Shown here piece after piece: positions 25,295-33,982 of a DNA stretch of 64,000 bases. The DNA is taken from the NCBI RefSeq assembly GCF_024628865.1, contig NZ_CP102384.1, positions 3,917,001 to 3,981,000 on the forward strand, written 5' to 3'. Under the pieces are notes generated by a model that was not told the origin of the DNA, searched no databases, and saw only the letters and a list, made by a program, of their open reading frames with translations. This DNA comes from Sphingopyxis sp. DBS4. Lineage in GTDB: Bacteria > Pseudomonadota > Alphaproteobacteria > Sphingomonadales > Sphingomonadaceae. Position 1 is the first letter of the stretch; the number at the start of each line of letters is the position of its first letter. Made by a program: the position numbers and the translations under genes.

Positions 25295-27253
25295 GTGTTC
25301 GAGCGGGATCTGGACGATGAAACCGAGGAACGGCGGGAGCGGTTTCGCTTCTGGCTGACCGTCGGACTGGGCGCGATCCTGACCTGCGTGGTCGGGGCGC
25401 TCGTCCTGCTGCTCAGCCGCGCCAACGACGATTACGACCGCTCGCTCGGCTGGCAGGCGCACAGCCTGGAAATCATCTCGCAGACGCGCAGCCTCGACGC
25501 GGCACTGGCCCGCGCCGAAGCCGCGCTCGGTCGCTTCGCGGTCGGGCTGCAGAAAGAGGATGGCCGCGTCTATCAACAGCAATGGGGGCTGTCGCAGCAA
25601 TATCTGACGCTGCTCCAGCGCAACGTCCGCGACAATCCTGAGCAGGCCGAGCTCGTCCGCAAACTGACCGCCGAACTCGACGCGCGCGGCGCCCAGCTCG
25701 GCGACGCCGCACTCAGCGCCAATTATCGCCAGACCGTCGCCGCCATATCCAAATATAATGCCGCCGGCCACGACGCCGCGCTGATCCGCATCGACCGGCT
25801 GTTGTCCAGCCTCATTCGCAACGAGCGCCGGATATTGTTCGAGCGCAATCGCGTCGCGGCGTCGGACCGCGCCAGCCTCAACCAGGCGATCCTGCTCTTT
25901 TCGCTGCTCGGCGCCGCCGCCGCGGTGATCGCGATCGCCGCCACCGTCTCGCTCGTCCGCGCCGAGGGCGAACGCCGCGCGGCGCGGCGCGAAACCTTGT
26001 TCGAGAGCGACCGCGCGATGCAGCTCGAGGCCGCGGTCGAGGCGCGCACCGCCGAGCTTGCGCAGGCCAACGACGCGCTGCGCAGCGAGATGGGCGAGCG
26101 CGAAGCGGCCGAGGCGCAGCTTCGTCAGGCGCAGAAGATGGAAGCCGTCGGCCAATTGACCGGCGGCATTGCGCATGATTTCAACAATATGCTCGCGGTC
26201 GTCGTCGGCGGGCTCGAACTCGCGCAGCGGCTCGTCGCGACCGCGCCCGACAAGGCGCAACGGCACCTGAGCAATGCGATGGACGGCGCCAACCGCGCCG
26301 CCGACCTGACGCGCCGCCTGCTCACCTTCGCGCGATCGGAACCCGCGCGCCCCGAAATGATGCCGGTCGACGAGTGCATCACCAGCTTCGCCGAGCTGAT
26401 CGAACGGACGATCGGCGACCGCATCGCGCTGACGCTCGATCTGCATGCACCCGACCTGGCCTGCTGGGTCGACCGCCAGCAGTTCGAGAATGCGCTGCTC
26501 AATCTCGCGGTCAACGCGCGCGATGCGATGGACGGCCATGGCTCGCTGACGATCCGCACGCTGCGCGATGAAGAGGAAGAAGCGGCGGCGCTGGCGGTGC
26601 AGGTCATCGACACCGGCTGCGGCATGTCGCCCGAAGTGCTCGAACGCGTCTTCGATCCCTTCTACACCACCAAGCCCGCCGGCCAGGGCACCGGCCTCGG
26701 CATGAGCCAGGTCTTCGCCTTCTGTCGCCAGTCGGGCGGCGAGGTGCAGGTGTCGTCGACCGAAGGCGAAGGGACGAGCGTCGCGATGCTCCTCCCCGTC
26801 GCGCGGCCCGAGGAAGCAGGCGCGGCGCTGACAAATGCGAACGAGGCGGCCGACGAGGCAGCGCCGGGCGACGCGCTCACCATCCTTGTCGTCGAGGACG
26901 ACCAGCGCGTCCTCGCAGCGACGGTCGATGCGGTCGAGGAACTGGGGCATAAGGCGGTCGCATGCGGCAATCCGCTCGACGCCGAGGCGCTCGTCGACAC
27001 GCACGGCGGGTTCGACCTCATCCTCTCGGATGTACTGATGCCCGAACTCACCGGCCCCGAAATGATCGCCGGGCTGAAGCAGCGCTGGCCCGACCTGCCG
27101 GTGCTGTTCGTCACCGGCTACGCCGGCGATGCGAGCGAGGACGAGGCATTCGGCGACCACGACGTGCTGCGCAAACCCTTCACCCTGACCGCGCTCGACC
27201 AGGCGATCCGGCGCAGCAATGCCCCGGCGGAGGGGCGGCGGCTGGCGGGCTGA
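25295..27253 (+). CDS. Hybrid sensor histidine kinase with CHASE3-like sensor and C-terminal receiver
   Basis: The 652-aa protein starts at GTG 25295. A first membrane helix (residues ~22-45, LTVGLGAILTCVVGALVLLL) and a second (~208-228) flank a periplasmic helical CHASE3-like domain. Then comes a coiled coil, the HisKA box GGIAHDFNNMLAVV with His294, the ATPase motifs NLAVNARDAM, DTGCGM and GTGLGMSQV, and a receiver (TILVVEDDQ; phospho-acceptor Asp579 in LSDVLMPE; Lys in LRKPF). No separate DNA-binding regulator is adjacent. It lies just after spt, so an envelope or lipid signal is possible, but no input is visible. Confidence 0.9.
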   Translation: MFERDLDDETEERRERFRFWLTVGLGAILTCVVGALVLLLSRANDDYDRSLGWQAHSLEIISQTRSLDAALARAEAALGRFAVGLQKEDGRVYQQQWGLSQQYLTLLQRNVRDNPEQAELVRKLTAELDARGAQLGDAALSANYRQTVAAISKYNAAGHDAALIRIDRLLSSLIRNERRILFERNRVAASDRASLNQAILLFSLLGAAAAVIAIAATVSLVRAEGERRAARRETLFESDRAMQLEAAVEARTAELAQANDALRSEMGEREAAEAQLRQAQKMEAVGQLTGGIAHDFNNMLAVVVGGLELAQRLVATAPDKAQRHLSNAMDGANRAADLTRRLLTFARSEPARPEMMPVDECITSFAELIERTIGDRIALTLDLHAPDLACWVDRQQFENALLNLAVNARDAMDGHGSLTIRTLRDEEEEAAALAVQVIDTGCGMSPEVLERVFDPFYTTKPAGQGTGLGMSQVFAFCRQSGGEVQVSSTEGEGTSVAMLLPVARPEEAGAALTNANEAADEAAPGDALTILVVEDDQRVLAATVDAVEELGHKAVACGNPLDAEALVDTHGGFDLILSDVLMPELTGPEMIAGLKQRWPDLPVLFVTGYAGDASEDEAFGDHDVLRKPFTLTALDQAIRRSNAPAEGRRLAG

Positions 27254-27298
27254 TTTAAGGGTTTACAGCGCGATTATGGACCAACATCCATATTCCGT

Positions 27299-27372
27299 TC
27301 GTGTCGAGCGAAGTCGAGACACCCATCGCGGCAGCGCAAGGTCGATGGGTGTCTCGACTTCGCTCGACACGA
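27299..27372. repeat. Hairpin repeat with 30-bp perfect inverted arms
   Basis: TCGTGTCGAGCGAAGTCGAG... (27299-27328) pairs exactly with 27343-27372 around a 14-bp loop, between two convergent genes. It probably works as a bidirectional terminator for the sensor kinase and the Tam41-like gene. Confidence 0.87.
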
Positions 27373-27403
27373 GCGGGAAAGGGAGGCGGCTTTGGCACGC
27401 CGC

Positions 27404-28384
27404 TCAGCGGATAGCGCCGCTCTTCATCAGGCGCGGCACCAGCGTCACCGCCGCGAGCAGCGGCCAGCGGCGCTGCCAGGGCTTGATCTCGATCTTCGTA
27501 CCTGCGTGGCGATTGATCTTCCACGCCAGATAATCGATCCCGCCGGCATAGGTGAGGCTCGCTTTCGCCAGTCGTACGATGCTGAGCAGCTTGCCCTCGA
27601 TGCGGCGGCGCGCCCAGCCGCCGCTCGGTGCGCCGGTGGAAATCGCGGCGATCACCGGCTCGCTGAAGCGCCGATAGCGGCCGGGATCGGCATCGACGAC
27701 CGACTGCGCGCGGTTCGCGCGTTCGGCGCGCAGCTCGACCGAATAGGTCAGTGAAAAAGCACGGCGCCACCAGTCGAGCGGCTCCTCGCCGGCGCGCGAG
27801 CCCGCGGCGGCGAGCAGCGTCGGCGCGGCGCGCGACACCGCCGCGACGGCCCGCCCCGCCGCGGTGTCGTCGACCGCCCAGACGAGCCGCGACGGCTGCG
27901 CGAAGCGCGCCCAGACCGACACATTGCGCGTCTCCGGCCCGTTCAGCCGGTCGAAGTCGGCTTCGCTCAGCACCGCATATTTGGCGATCAGTCCGCCGTG
28001 CTGGAACGGAAAGACATTGGGCGGGATCAGCCGGTTCGCGAGCGCCAGCCAGCGCCGTGGATAGGCGTCGCCATAGTCGGAGACGATCAGATAGAAATCG
28101 AGCATCAGCCCGTCGAGTTCGCGCTCGCGCAGGCAGCTCCCGTAAAAAAGCACCGCGCGCGCGCTGCCCGGATAGTCGGCGGCGATCGCCGCCGCCATCG
28201 CGGCAACGCGCGGATCGACGGGGAGCGACAATTCTTCGCGGACGAGTTGCGCCAGCCTGTCCGGCTCCCCGAGCGAAGCCGAGGGGCTCGTTCGAGCGAA
28301 GCGAGAACCGCTCATGGGCCTCGACTGCGCTCGGCCTGCCCCCTCGGCTTCGCTCGGGGAATCGGGATGGGTGGAATCGCGCAT
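27404..28384 (-). CDS. Tam41-like phosphatidate cytidylyltransferase, candidate CDP-sphingolipid synthase
   Basis: The protein resembles mitochondrial Tam41, a nucleotidyltransferase-fold CDP-diacylglycerol synthase. It has the nucleotide motif LFYGSCLRERELDGLMLDFY, then IVSDYGDAYPRRWLALANRL, GGLIAKYAVLSEADF (Tam41 KYGVIS) and WARFAQPSRLVW. It lies 16 bp after a lipid kinase of the ceramide-kinase type, so it may activate ceramide-1-phosphate or phosphatidate with CTP. The N terminus is unclear: ATG 28384 would translate ~40 residues that come mainly from a hairpin repeat (28265-28360). The conserved protein begins near DRLAQLVREEL, so a later GTG or other start is possible. Confidence 0.72.
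   Translation of the reverse strand: MRDSTHPDSPSEAEGAGRAQSRPMSGSRFARTSPSASLGEPDRLAQLVREELSLPVDPRVAAMAAAIAADYPGSARAVLFYGSCLRERELDGLMLDFYLIVSDYGDAYPRRWLALANRLIPPNVFPFQHGGLIAKYAVLSEADFDRLNGPETRNVSVWARFAQPSRLVWAVDDTAAGRAVAAVSRAAPTLLAAAGSRAGEEPLDWWRRAFSLTYSVELRAERANRAQSVVDADPGRYRRFSEPVIAAISTGAPSGGWARRRIEGKLLSIVRLAKASLTYAGGIDYLAWKINRHAGTKIEIKPWQRRWPLLAAVTLVPRLMKSGAIR
28265..28360. repeat. Hairpin repeat, 'CCCCGAGCGAAGCCGAGGGG' family, copy 1
   Basis: The arms CTCCCCGAGCGAAGCCGAGG... (28265-28286) and its complement (28339-28360) enclose a loop with GAGCGAAGCGAGAAC. A longer copy lies at 36711-36826. It lies at the predicted N-terminal end of the Tam41-like gene, within the apparent reading frame. 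Confidence 0.85.
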
Positions 28385-28400
28385 TGCCGAAATGCCCGGC

Positions 28401-29372
28401 TCAGGCGGCAAGGCGCAGGAAAGGCACCGGCTGTGTCGAGGTCAGGATGATCGGCTTGCCGCCCGTCGCCTCGAAAATCTCGCCGTCGAGGATGACATTC
28501 GAGCGTTCGCCTTCGATGCGGATTTCGTCACCCTGCTGGAAATGCACGCCGTCGAGCGGCTTCTGCCCCAGCGTCCCGCGCCACGTCGCGCCGAGCATCC
28601 GGAACAGCGCCCCGACGCTGCTTTCGGTCGCGAGCAGCTTCATATGGCCATTCGGCCCGGGGCCGTCGCCGGTGCGGATGCTGAGCAGCAATTTTTCGAG
28701 CGTCGTGACGATCAGCAGCGAGAATTTACCCTGGAACTCGCCCTGGCGGACGAGCGACACCGTCATCGGTTCGGGCTTCGGCGGCAGGCGCCCGCCGCCG
28801 ATCCCCAGGATCATCGCGAACAGGCCGAGGATCGCGGCGAGGACGTGCGACACGCCGTTCGGCAGCCCGAGCGGATAGATGCGATGGCGGCAATAGAGCA
28901 TGACGTCGGCGAGATAGGCGCCGCCGAGGAACATGCCGAGCACCGGCCGACCCCCGTCACGGTCGAGCGCGATGAGCTGGCGCTCGACGACATGATCCTC
29001 GAGCCGGCCATCGTGGACCAGCTCGACGACGCGTTGCAACGCCTTGATCGGATCGCCCTCGGCGCCCAGGTCGAGCGCGATCAAATTGGTCTTGCCGTTG
29101 GGCAGCACCGCGACCGGCGGCGGCGAGCCGCCGAAATGGCCGCCTGAATAGAGCTCGGTCAGCGCCGCCTGGACGGTGCCGTCGCCGCCGTTGATCGCGA
29201 CGATGCGCGGGGAGACCATCGCGATGGTGCGGATCGCCTCGCCGATCTGGTCGACATCCTCGACCTCGTAATGGAAAATGTCGGGGTGCGCCGCGCAATA
29301 TTCGCGCACCCGCGGCAACAGGGCCCGGTTGCCCGTCGAGCGTGGATTGGAAAGAAGCGCGACGCTCGCCAT
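28401..29372 (-). CDS. Diacylglycerol/ceramide kinase-family lipid kinase
   Basis: The 323-aa protein has the DAGK catalytic pattern: LLSNPRSTGN near residue 7, the nucleotide loop INGGDGTVQAAL (Gly62-Thr66), VLPNGKTNLIALDLG and the C-terminal beta-sandwich with DGEIFEATGG. It phosphorylates a lipid alcohol at the inner membrane. Its place between a serine palmitoyltransferase block, a Tam41-like cytidylyltransferase and lptFG recalls the ceramide kinase CpgB of Caulobacter, so ceramide is a likely substrate. YegS/DgkB-type diacylglycerol activity is the alternative. Downstream gene distance is 16 bp, suggesting an operon. Confidence 0.82.
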   Translation of the reverse strand: MASVALLSNPRSTGNRALLPRVREYCAAHPDIFHYEVEDVDQIGEAIRTIAMVSPRIVAINGGDGTVQAALTELYSGGHFGGSPPPVAVLPNGKTNLIALDLGAEGDPIKALQRVVELVHDGRLEDHVVERQLIALDRDGGRPVLGMFLGGAYLADVMLYCRHRIYPLGLPNGVSHVLAAILGLFAMILGIGGGRLPPKPEPMTVSLVRQGEFQGKFSLLIVTTLEKLLLSIRTGDGPGPNGHMKLLATESSVGALFRMLGATWRGTLGQKPLDGVHFQQGDEIRIEGERSNVILDGEIFEATGGKPIILTSTQPVPFLRLAA

Positions 29373-29378
29373 TCGTCC

Positions 29379-29852
29379 CTACATATATTTCATGGTGATG
29401 GTGATCGTCCGCGGCGCGTTGCCGACCGCAAAGGCGGTCTTCTTGTAGCTCGGCTTGCCGAGGTTGAAGATGTTGATGCTCGGATTGTTCGACATGCCGC
29501 CGCCGTCCGAGGTCAGATCGGTCTTGCCGTTGCCGTTGACGTCGTGGCGCACCGCGATGCCATAGCTGCCCGCTTCGGGAAGCGGCACGCACACGGTCAT
29601 CGACCCCGCGCGCACGGGCACTTCGATCCGGTTGATCCAGCGGCCCTTGGTGAGCCAGTCGGCTGCGGTCGCGCGATAGCTTTGCACGCGCACTTTGCCC
29701 GTGCCGCCTTTCAATCCGTTGATCTGGACCAGCGTGGACGGTCCGCTTCGGCACTTCGACAGGTCGTTCGACATGACCTGCCCCTCTGCATTCGCCGCTC
29801 CCGCGACGAACAGCAAAGCCAGACAGAGGGACGTCGATACAAATTTCGACAT
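29379..29852 (-). CDS. DUF2141 domain exported protein
   Basis: The 157-aa protein has a signal peptide (MSKFVSTSLCLALLFVAGAANA) and the DUF2141 pattern: GKVRVQSYRATAADWL, AGSMTVCVPLPEAGSYGIAV, the calcium-loop-like HDVNGNGKTDLTSDGGG and TITITMKYM at the end. ATG 29852 follows GGGAG; an upstream frame start adds 10 residues without homology. It ends 6 bp before the lipid kinase start, so the two and the Tam41-like gene form one unit. Function of the family is unknown; a periplasmic binding or carrier role in lipid head-group work is only a guess. Confidence 0.75.
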   Translation of the reverse strand: MSKFVSTSLCLALLFVAGAANAEGQVMSNDLSKCRSGPSTLVQINGLKGGTGKVRVQSYRATAADWLTKGRWINRIEVPVRAGSMTVCVPLPEAGSYGIAVRHDVNGNGKTDLTSDGGGMSNNPSINIFNLGKPSYKKTAFAVGNAPRTITITMKYM

Positions 29853-29972
29853 GACGCAATAGCTCCCAGTGGTTATAGCCATGCCAGCCAGGCTGGTATG
29901 GGCCCCTGTCGCCCTTGAATCGGCATATCGGAAACATTTGCGGCCAAATCATGGTGATGGGGCGACCGAAAC

Positions 29973-31181
29973 TTGAATAAGCTACCCGCCATCGATCGCT
30001 ACATCGCGCGGCTCATCTTCTTTCCCATGCTCGGCACTCTCGTCCTCTCGGCGATGCTGCTGGTGCTCGAGAAGATGCTGCGCCTTTTCGATTTCGTCGC
30101 GACCGAGGGCGGTCCGGTCAGCGTCGTGTGGCGGATGCTCGCCAATCTGATCCCCGAATATCTGTCGCTCGGCATTCCGATCGGGCTTATGCTCGGCATC
30201 CTGCTCGCCTTTCGCCGCCTCGCGACGTCGAGCGAGCTCGACGTGCTGCGCGGCGTCGGGATGAGCTTCGGGCGGCTGCTCCGCATCCCCTATGTCTTTG
30301 CTTTCGCGCTCGCTTTGCTCAACCTCGCAATCGTCGGATTCATCCAGCCCTATGCGCGCTATGCCTATGAAGGCTTGCAGTTCGATCTGCGCTCGGGCGC
30401 GCTCGGGGCGTCGATCAAGGTCGGCGAATTCACCAAGCTCGGCCAGCGGATGACGCTCAGGATCGAGGAAAGCTATAACGACGGCAAGTCGCTGCGCGGC
30501 ATTTTCGTGCGCGGCGAGAACAAGGACGGGCAGACCGTCTCCGCGACCGCCGCGCGCGGCCAGTTCCTTGCGACCGACGATCCGAACACGATCATCCTGC
30601 GCCTGTCGCAGGGCGTGCTGATCCACGAATCGCCCAAATTCGCGGTGCCGCGCGTCCTGACCTTCGACAATCACGATCTGCCGATCCCGCTGCCGAAGAT
30701 CGAGGCCTTCCGCCTGCGCGGCGGCGCCGACCGCGAACTCACGATCCCTGAACTGTTCGTCGTCGGCAAGGACAAGAGCGAGCCGCTCAAGACGCGGCTC
30801 GAATCGCGGGCGAATTTCCATTTCCGCATCGTCGAGGTCATGTCGATGTTCCTCGTCCCGCTGATCGCGATTGCGCTCGCCATACCGCCCAAGCGATCGA
30901 CCTCGGCGCTCGGCGTCTTCCTGTCGATCGTGCTGCTGGTGACCCAGCACAAGATCAACCAATATGCCGAAGACCTCGGCGCGCGCGGCGTCATCGACCC
31001 GCTGCTCGCGCTGTGGGTTCCCTTCCTGCTGTTCGCGGGGCTGGCGATCTGGATGTATTATACGCTCGCGCACGTCCCCGGCGGCCAGCCGATCGGCGCG
31101 CTCGAACGCGTCGCGGCCAAGGCCGGCGCGCGCATCCGCGGCCTGATCCGCATCTTCCAGCGCAAGCAACAGACGGCCTAG
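29973..31181 (+). CDS. lptF: Lipopolysaccharide/glycolipid export permease LptF
   Basis: The 402-aa inner-membrane protein has the LptF/LptG layout: three N-terminal helices (ARLIFFPMLGTLVLSAMLLV and on), a periplasmic jellyroll (~130-270) and three C-terminal helices. It starts at TTG 29973. With LptG and the LptB ATPase it extracts lipid from the inner membrane to the Lpt bridge. Sphingomonads usually have glycosphingolipids instead of LPS, so the cargo here may be a sphingolipid (inference). Confidence 0.93.
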   Translation: MNKLPAIDRYIARLIFFPMLGTLVLSAMLLVLEKMLRLFDFVATEGGPVSVVWRMLANLIPEYLSLGIPIGLMLGILLAFRRLATSSELDVLRGVGMSFGRLLRIPYVFAFALALLNLAIVGFIQPYARYAYEGLQFDLRSGALGASIKVGEFTKLGQRMTLRIEESYNDGKSLRGIFVRGENKDGQTVSATAARGQFLATDDPNTIILRLSQGVLIHESPKFAVPRVLTFDNHDLPIPLPKIEAFRLRGGADRELTIPELFVVGKDKSEPLKTRLESRANFHFRIVEVMSMFLVPLIAIALAIPPKRSTSALGVFLSIVLLVTQHKINQYAEDLGARGVIDPLLALWVPFLLFAGLAIWMYYTLAHVPGGQPIGALERVAAKAGARIRGLIRIFQRKQQTA

Positions 31182-31187
31182 GACCAG

Positions 31188-32285
31188 ATGCACCAGTTTC
31201 ACTTTTTCCCGTCGCGCACGATGGCGATCTATGTCGGGCGGATGTTCCTGATCCGGTCCTTCGCGATTCTGTTCGCGCTGGTGCTGGTGCTGCAGACGCT
31301 CGACCTGCTCGGCGAAAGCGGCAAGATCCTGGCCGTTGCGGGCAACGGCGACAGCGACGTCTGGCGCTATGTCGGGATGCGGATGCCGCAGATCATCGAG
31401 ACATTCCTGCCCTTTTCGGTCCTGCTCGGGACGATCCTGACGCTGATGACGCTCAATCAGAACAGCGAGGTGATCGCGATGAAGGCGGCGGGGATGTCGG
31501 CGCATCAGGTGCTCGCGCCGCTGTTCCTCGCCGCGCTGCTCGTCGCGGGGATCAGCTTCGCCTTCAACGAACGCATCGTCACCCGCGCGACCGCGACGCT
31601 CAGCGCCTGGCAGAAGGTCGAATATGCCAAGGTGCCGAAGGACAGCGGCATCCGCACCAACATCTGGGTCCGCGAGGGTAGCGACCTGATCAACGCCGCG
31701 ACGGTCGAAACCGGCGGACCGGTGCTCATCCTGCGGACCATCACCATCTATGAACGGACGCAGGGCGTGCTGTCGTCGATGCTCAAGGCCGACAGCGCGC
31801 GTCCGGTCGCGGGCGGCTGGGAACTGACCAATGCCCGGCGTTTCCTCCGCCGCTCGGGCACGCTCGAACCGCTCGGCACCGTCATCGCGATGAAGGGCGT
31901 GCGTCCCGACCAGTTCACGCTGGCGCAGGTAGACGGCGACGAACTCCCCTTCCCGCAGCTCGCCTCCGCCATCGCCGATCTGGAAGCCGCGGGACGGCCG
32001 GTCGATTCGCTGAAGGGCGTGCTGTGGCACAAGATTTCGGGGCCGCTGTCGGCGATATTGATGCCGCTGCTCGGCGCCGTCGCGGCGTTCGGCCTCGCGC
32101 GCTCGGGCAAGCTGTTCGTGCGCGCGATCCTCGGCATGGCGCTCGGCTTCGCCTACTTCGTCGCCGACAATTTCGCGCTCGCGATGGGCGACCTCGGCGC
32201 CTATTCGCCCTTCCTCGCCGCCTGGGGGCCGTTCATCCTCTTCGCGCTGATCGGCGAGATGATCCTGATCCGCACCGAGGAATAG
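31188..32285 (+). CDS. lptG: Lipopolysaccharide/glycolipid export permease LptG
   Basis: The 365-aa partner of LptF begins 6 bp after it. It has an N-terminal helix block (MAIYVGRMFLIRSFAILFAL), the coupling-helix region LTLMTLNQNSEVIAMKAAGM, the periplasmic jellyroll, and three C-terminal helices ending in LIGEMILIRTEE. LptG contacts LptB in the cytoplasm through the coupling helix. Confidence 0.94.
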   Translation: MHQFHFFPSRTMAIYVGRMFLIRSFAILFALVLVLQTLDLLGESGKILAVAGNGDSDVWRYVGMRMPQIIETFLPFSVLLGTILTLMTLNQNSEVIAMKAAGMSAHQVLAPLFLAALLVAGISFAFNERIVTRATATLSAWQKVEYAKVPKDSGIRTNIWVREGSDLINAATVETGGPVLILRTITIYERTQGVLSSMLKADSARPVAGGWELTNARRFLRRSGTLEPLGTVIAMKGVRPDQFTLAQVDGDELPFPQLASAIADLEAAGRPVDSLKGVLWHKISGPLSAILMPLLGAVAAFGLARSGKLFVRAILGMALGFAYFVADNFALAMGDLGAYSPFLAAWGPFILFALIGEMILIRTEE

Positions 32286-32678
32286 CTAGCCGATAAACGG
32301 CGCCACCACCGCGTCGGTGACCCGCAGCGGCCGCCCGCTCGCCTTGTCAAGCAGCGCCCACACCGTGCGCGCGCGGACATGCACCTTGCCGCCCTCGCCG
32401 GTGAATTCCATGAAGCGGTCGAACTTCGCGCCCTGCGGCTTGTCGGCCACCCAGGTCCGCGCCGTCACCGTCTCGCCGGGGCCGAGCGCGCGCAGATAAT
32501 CGATCTCGTGCCGCACCACGACCCAGATATAGGCATCCTTGTGGCTCTGCGGCGCGGCGGCGTCCCAATGGCCGGTCGCGACCTGCTGAATCCACTGGAC
32601 CCAGACGGCATTGTTGACGTGGCCGAGCTCGTCGATGCTCTCAGGCGTCGCGACGAATTCGTGCGTATATTCCCTCAT
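32286..32678 (-). CDS. Acyl-CoA thioesterase, 4-hydroxybenzoyl-CoA thioesterase (hot-dog) family
   Basis: A 130-aa hot-dog protein: ESIDELGHVNNAVWVQWIQQ with the catalytic Asp, followed by RHEIDYLRALGPGETVTART. It hydrolyses acyl-CoA thioesters; the natural substrate is unknown. ATG 32678 overlaps the stop of threonine dehydratase by 4 bp, so the two are coupled. It is convergent with lptG with no gap for a terminator. Confidence 0.87.
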   Translation of the reverse strand: MREYTHEFVATPESIDELGHVNNAVWVQWIQQVATGHWDAAAPQSHKDAYIWVVVRHEIDYLRALGPGETVTARTWVADKPQGAKFDRFMEFTGEGGKVHVRARTVWALLDKASGRPLRVTDAVVAPFIG

Positions 32679-33925
32679 GCCAGCTCGACGGTCGTCACCA
32701 TATAGCCCGCGTCGCGCAACGAGGCGACGAGGCTGTCGAGATGCTCGCGGTCGCGCGCCTCGCATTCGATGTCGGTGATCAGCCCCTTGGCGGGCAGCGT
32801 CGTGAAGATGCGCTGGTGATAGATTTCGATGATGTTGACCTGCTTCTCGTCGAACAGCTTCATCACCTTGAACAGCGCGCCGGGCCGGTCCTGCAGCCGG
32901 ATGCGCAGGCGCGCGATGCGGCCCGAGCGTGCAAGGTCGCGCAGCAGCACGTTCGCGAGCAGCCGCGTGTCGATATTGCCGCCGGTGAGCACGAGTCCGA
33001 CCTTGCGCCCGGCAAACTCCTCGGGGTGCGCAAGCATCGCCGCGAGCCCCGCGGCGCCCGCGCCCTCGACCACCGTCTTCTCGATCTGGAGCAGCAGGCT
33101 GACCGCGCGTTCGAGGTGGCGCTCGGCCACCAGCACGATGTCGTCATTGAGTTCGGCGACAATCTTGCGCGTATAGGCGCCCGGTTCCTTGACCGCGATG
33201 CCCTCGGCCAGCGTGTCGCCCTCGCACGCCATGTCGACGCCGTTGAGTTCGGCATACATCGACGGATACAGCTCGGCCTGCACCCCGACGAGGCGCATGT
33301 CGTTCTTGATCCCGCGCGCCGCGGTGCCCATGCCGCTGAGCAGCCCGCCGCCGCCGATCGGCACGATCAGCGTGTCGAGCTCGGGCACGTCCTCGAGCAT
33401 TTCGAGCGCCACCGTCCCCTGTCCCGCCGCGACATGCGGATGGTCAAAGGGATGGACGAAAGTCAGGCCGCGCTCGACCTCCAGCTCGCGGGCATGGGCA
33501 TAGGCGTCGTCGAACTTCTCGCCATGGAGAACGATCGTCGCGCCGTGGCTCGCGGTCTGCGACACCTTCACCTGCGGCGTCGTGCTCGGCATCACGATGG
33601 TGACCGGCACGCCGAGCCGCTTGCCGTGATAGGCAAGCCCCTGTGCGTGATTGCCCGCCGACGCCGCGATCACGCCGCGCGCCCGGGCCTCGTCGTCGAG
33701 CAGCAGCAGCGCGTTCAACGCGCCGCGTTCCTTGTACGCCGCGGTGAATTGCAGATTCTCGAACTTCAACCACACGTCGGCGCCGACCATCTCGGACAAT
33801 GTCTGCGACTTCAGCGTCGGCGTCCGCACGACCGCCCCGTTAATTCGCCCCGCCGCCGCGCGCACATCGTCCAATGTGATCGCCGGAAAATCGGCGGCGG
33901 AGGTCAGCGTGAGTTGATCGGTCAT
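32675..33925 (-). CDS. ilvA: Threonine ammonia-lyase (threonine dehydratase) with ACT domain
   Basis: The 416-aa PLP enzyme has the cofactor lysine in TAAYKERGALN (Lys65), SAGNHAQGLAYHGK, and the phosphate-binding IGGGGLLSGMGTAA. Residues ~330-416 form one ACT domain (RIRLQDRPGALFKVMKLFDE) for allosteric control. It converts threonine to 2-oxobutyrate. One ACT-like domain and the ~400-aa length fit the TdcB/ilvA2 short type common in alphaproteobacteria. ATG 33925 was chosen because the MTDQLTLTSAADFP start matches the family N terminus. Confidence 0.9.
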   Translation of the reverse strand: MTDQLTLTSAADFPAITLDDVRAAAGRINGAVVRTPTLKSQTLSEMVGADVWLKFENLQFTAAYKERGALNALLLLDDEARARGVIAASAGNHAQGLAYHGKRLGVPVTIVMPSTTPQVKVSQTASHGATIVLHGEKFDDAYAHARELEVERGLTFVHPFDHPHVAAGQGTVALEMLEDVPELDTLIVPIGGGGLLSGMGTAARGIKNDMRLVGVQAELYPSMYAELNGVDMACEGDTLAEGIAVKEPGAYTRKIVAELNDDIVLVAERHLERAVSLLLQIEKTVVEGAGAAGLAAMLAHPEEFAGRKVGLVLTGGNIDTRLLANVLLRDLARSGRIARLRIRLQDRPGALFKVMKLFDEKQVNIIEIYHQRIFTTLPAKGLITDIECEARDREHLDSLVASLRDAGYMVTTVELA

Positions 33926-33982
33926 AGCGATAGGCGCCCTAGCCCATCTGGCGCACGAAGCAAACAATGCTATGGACCGGGT

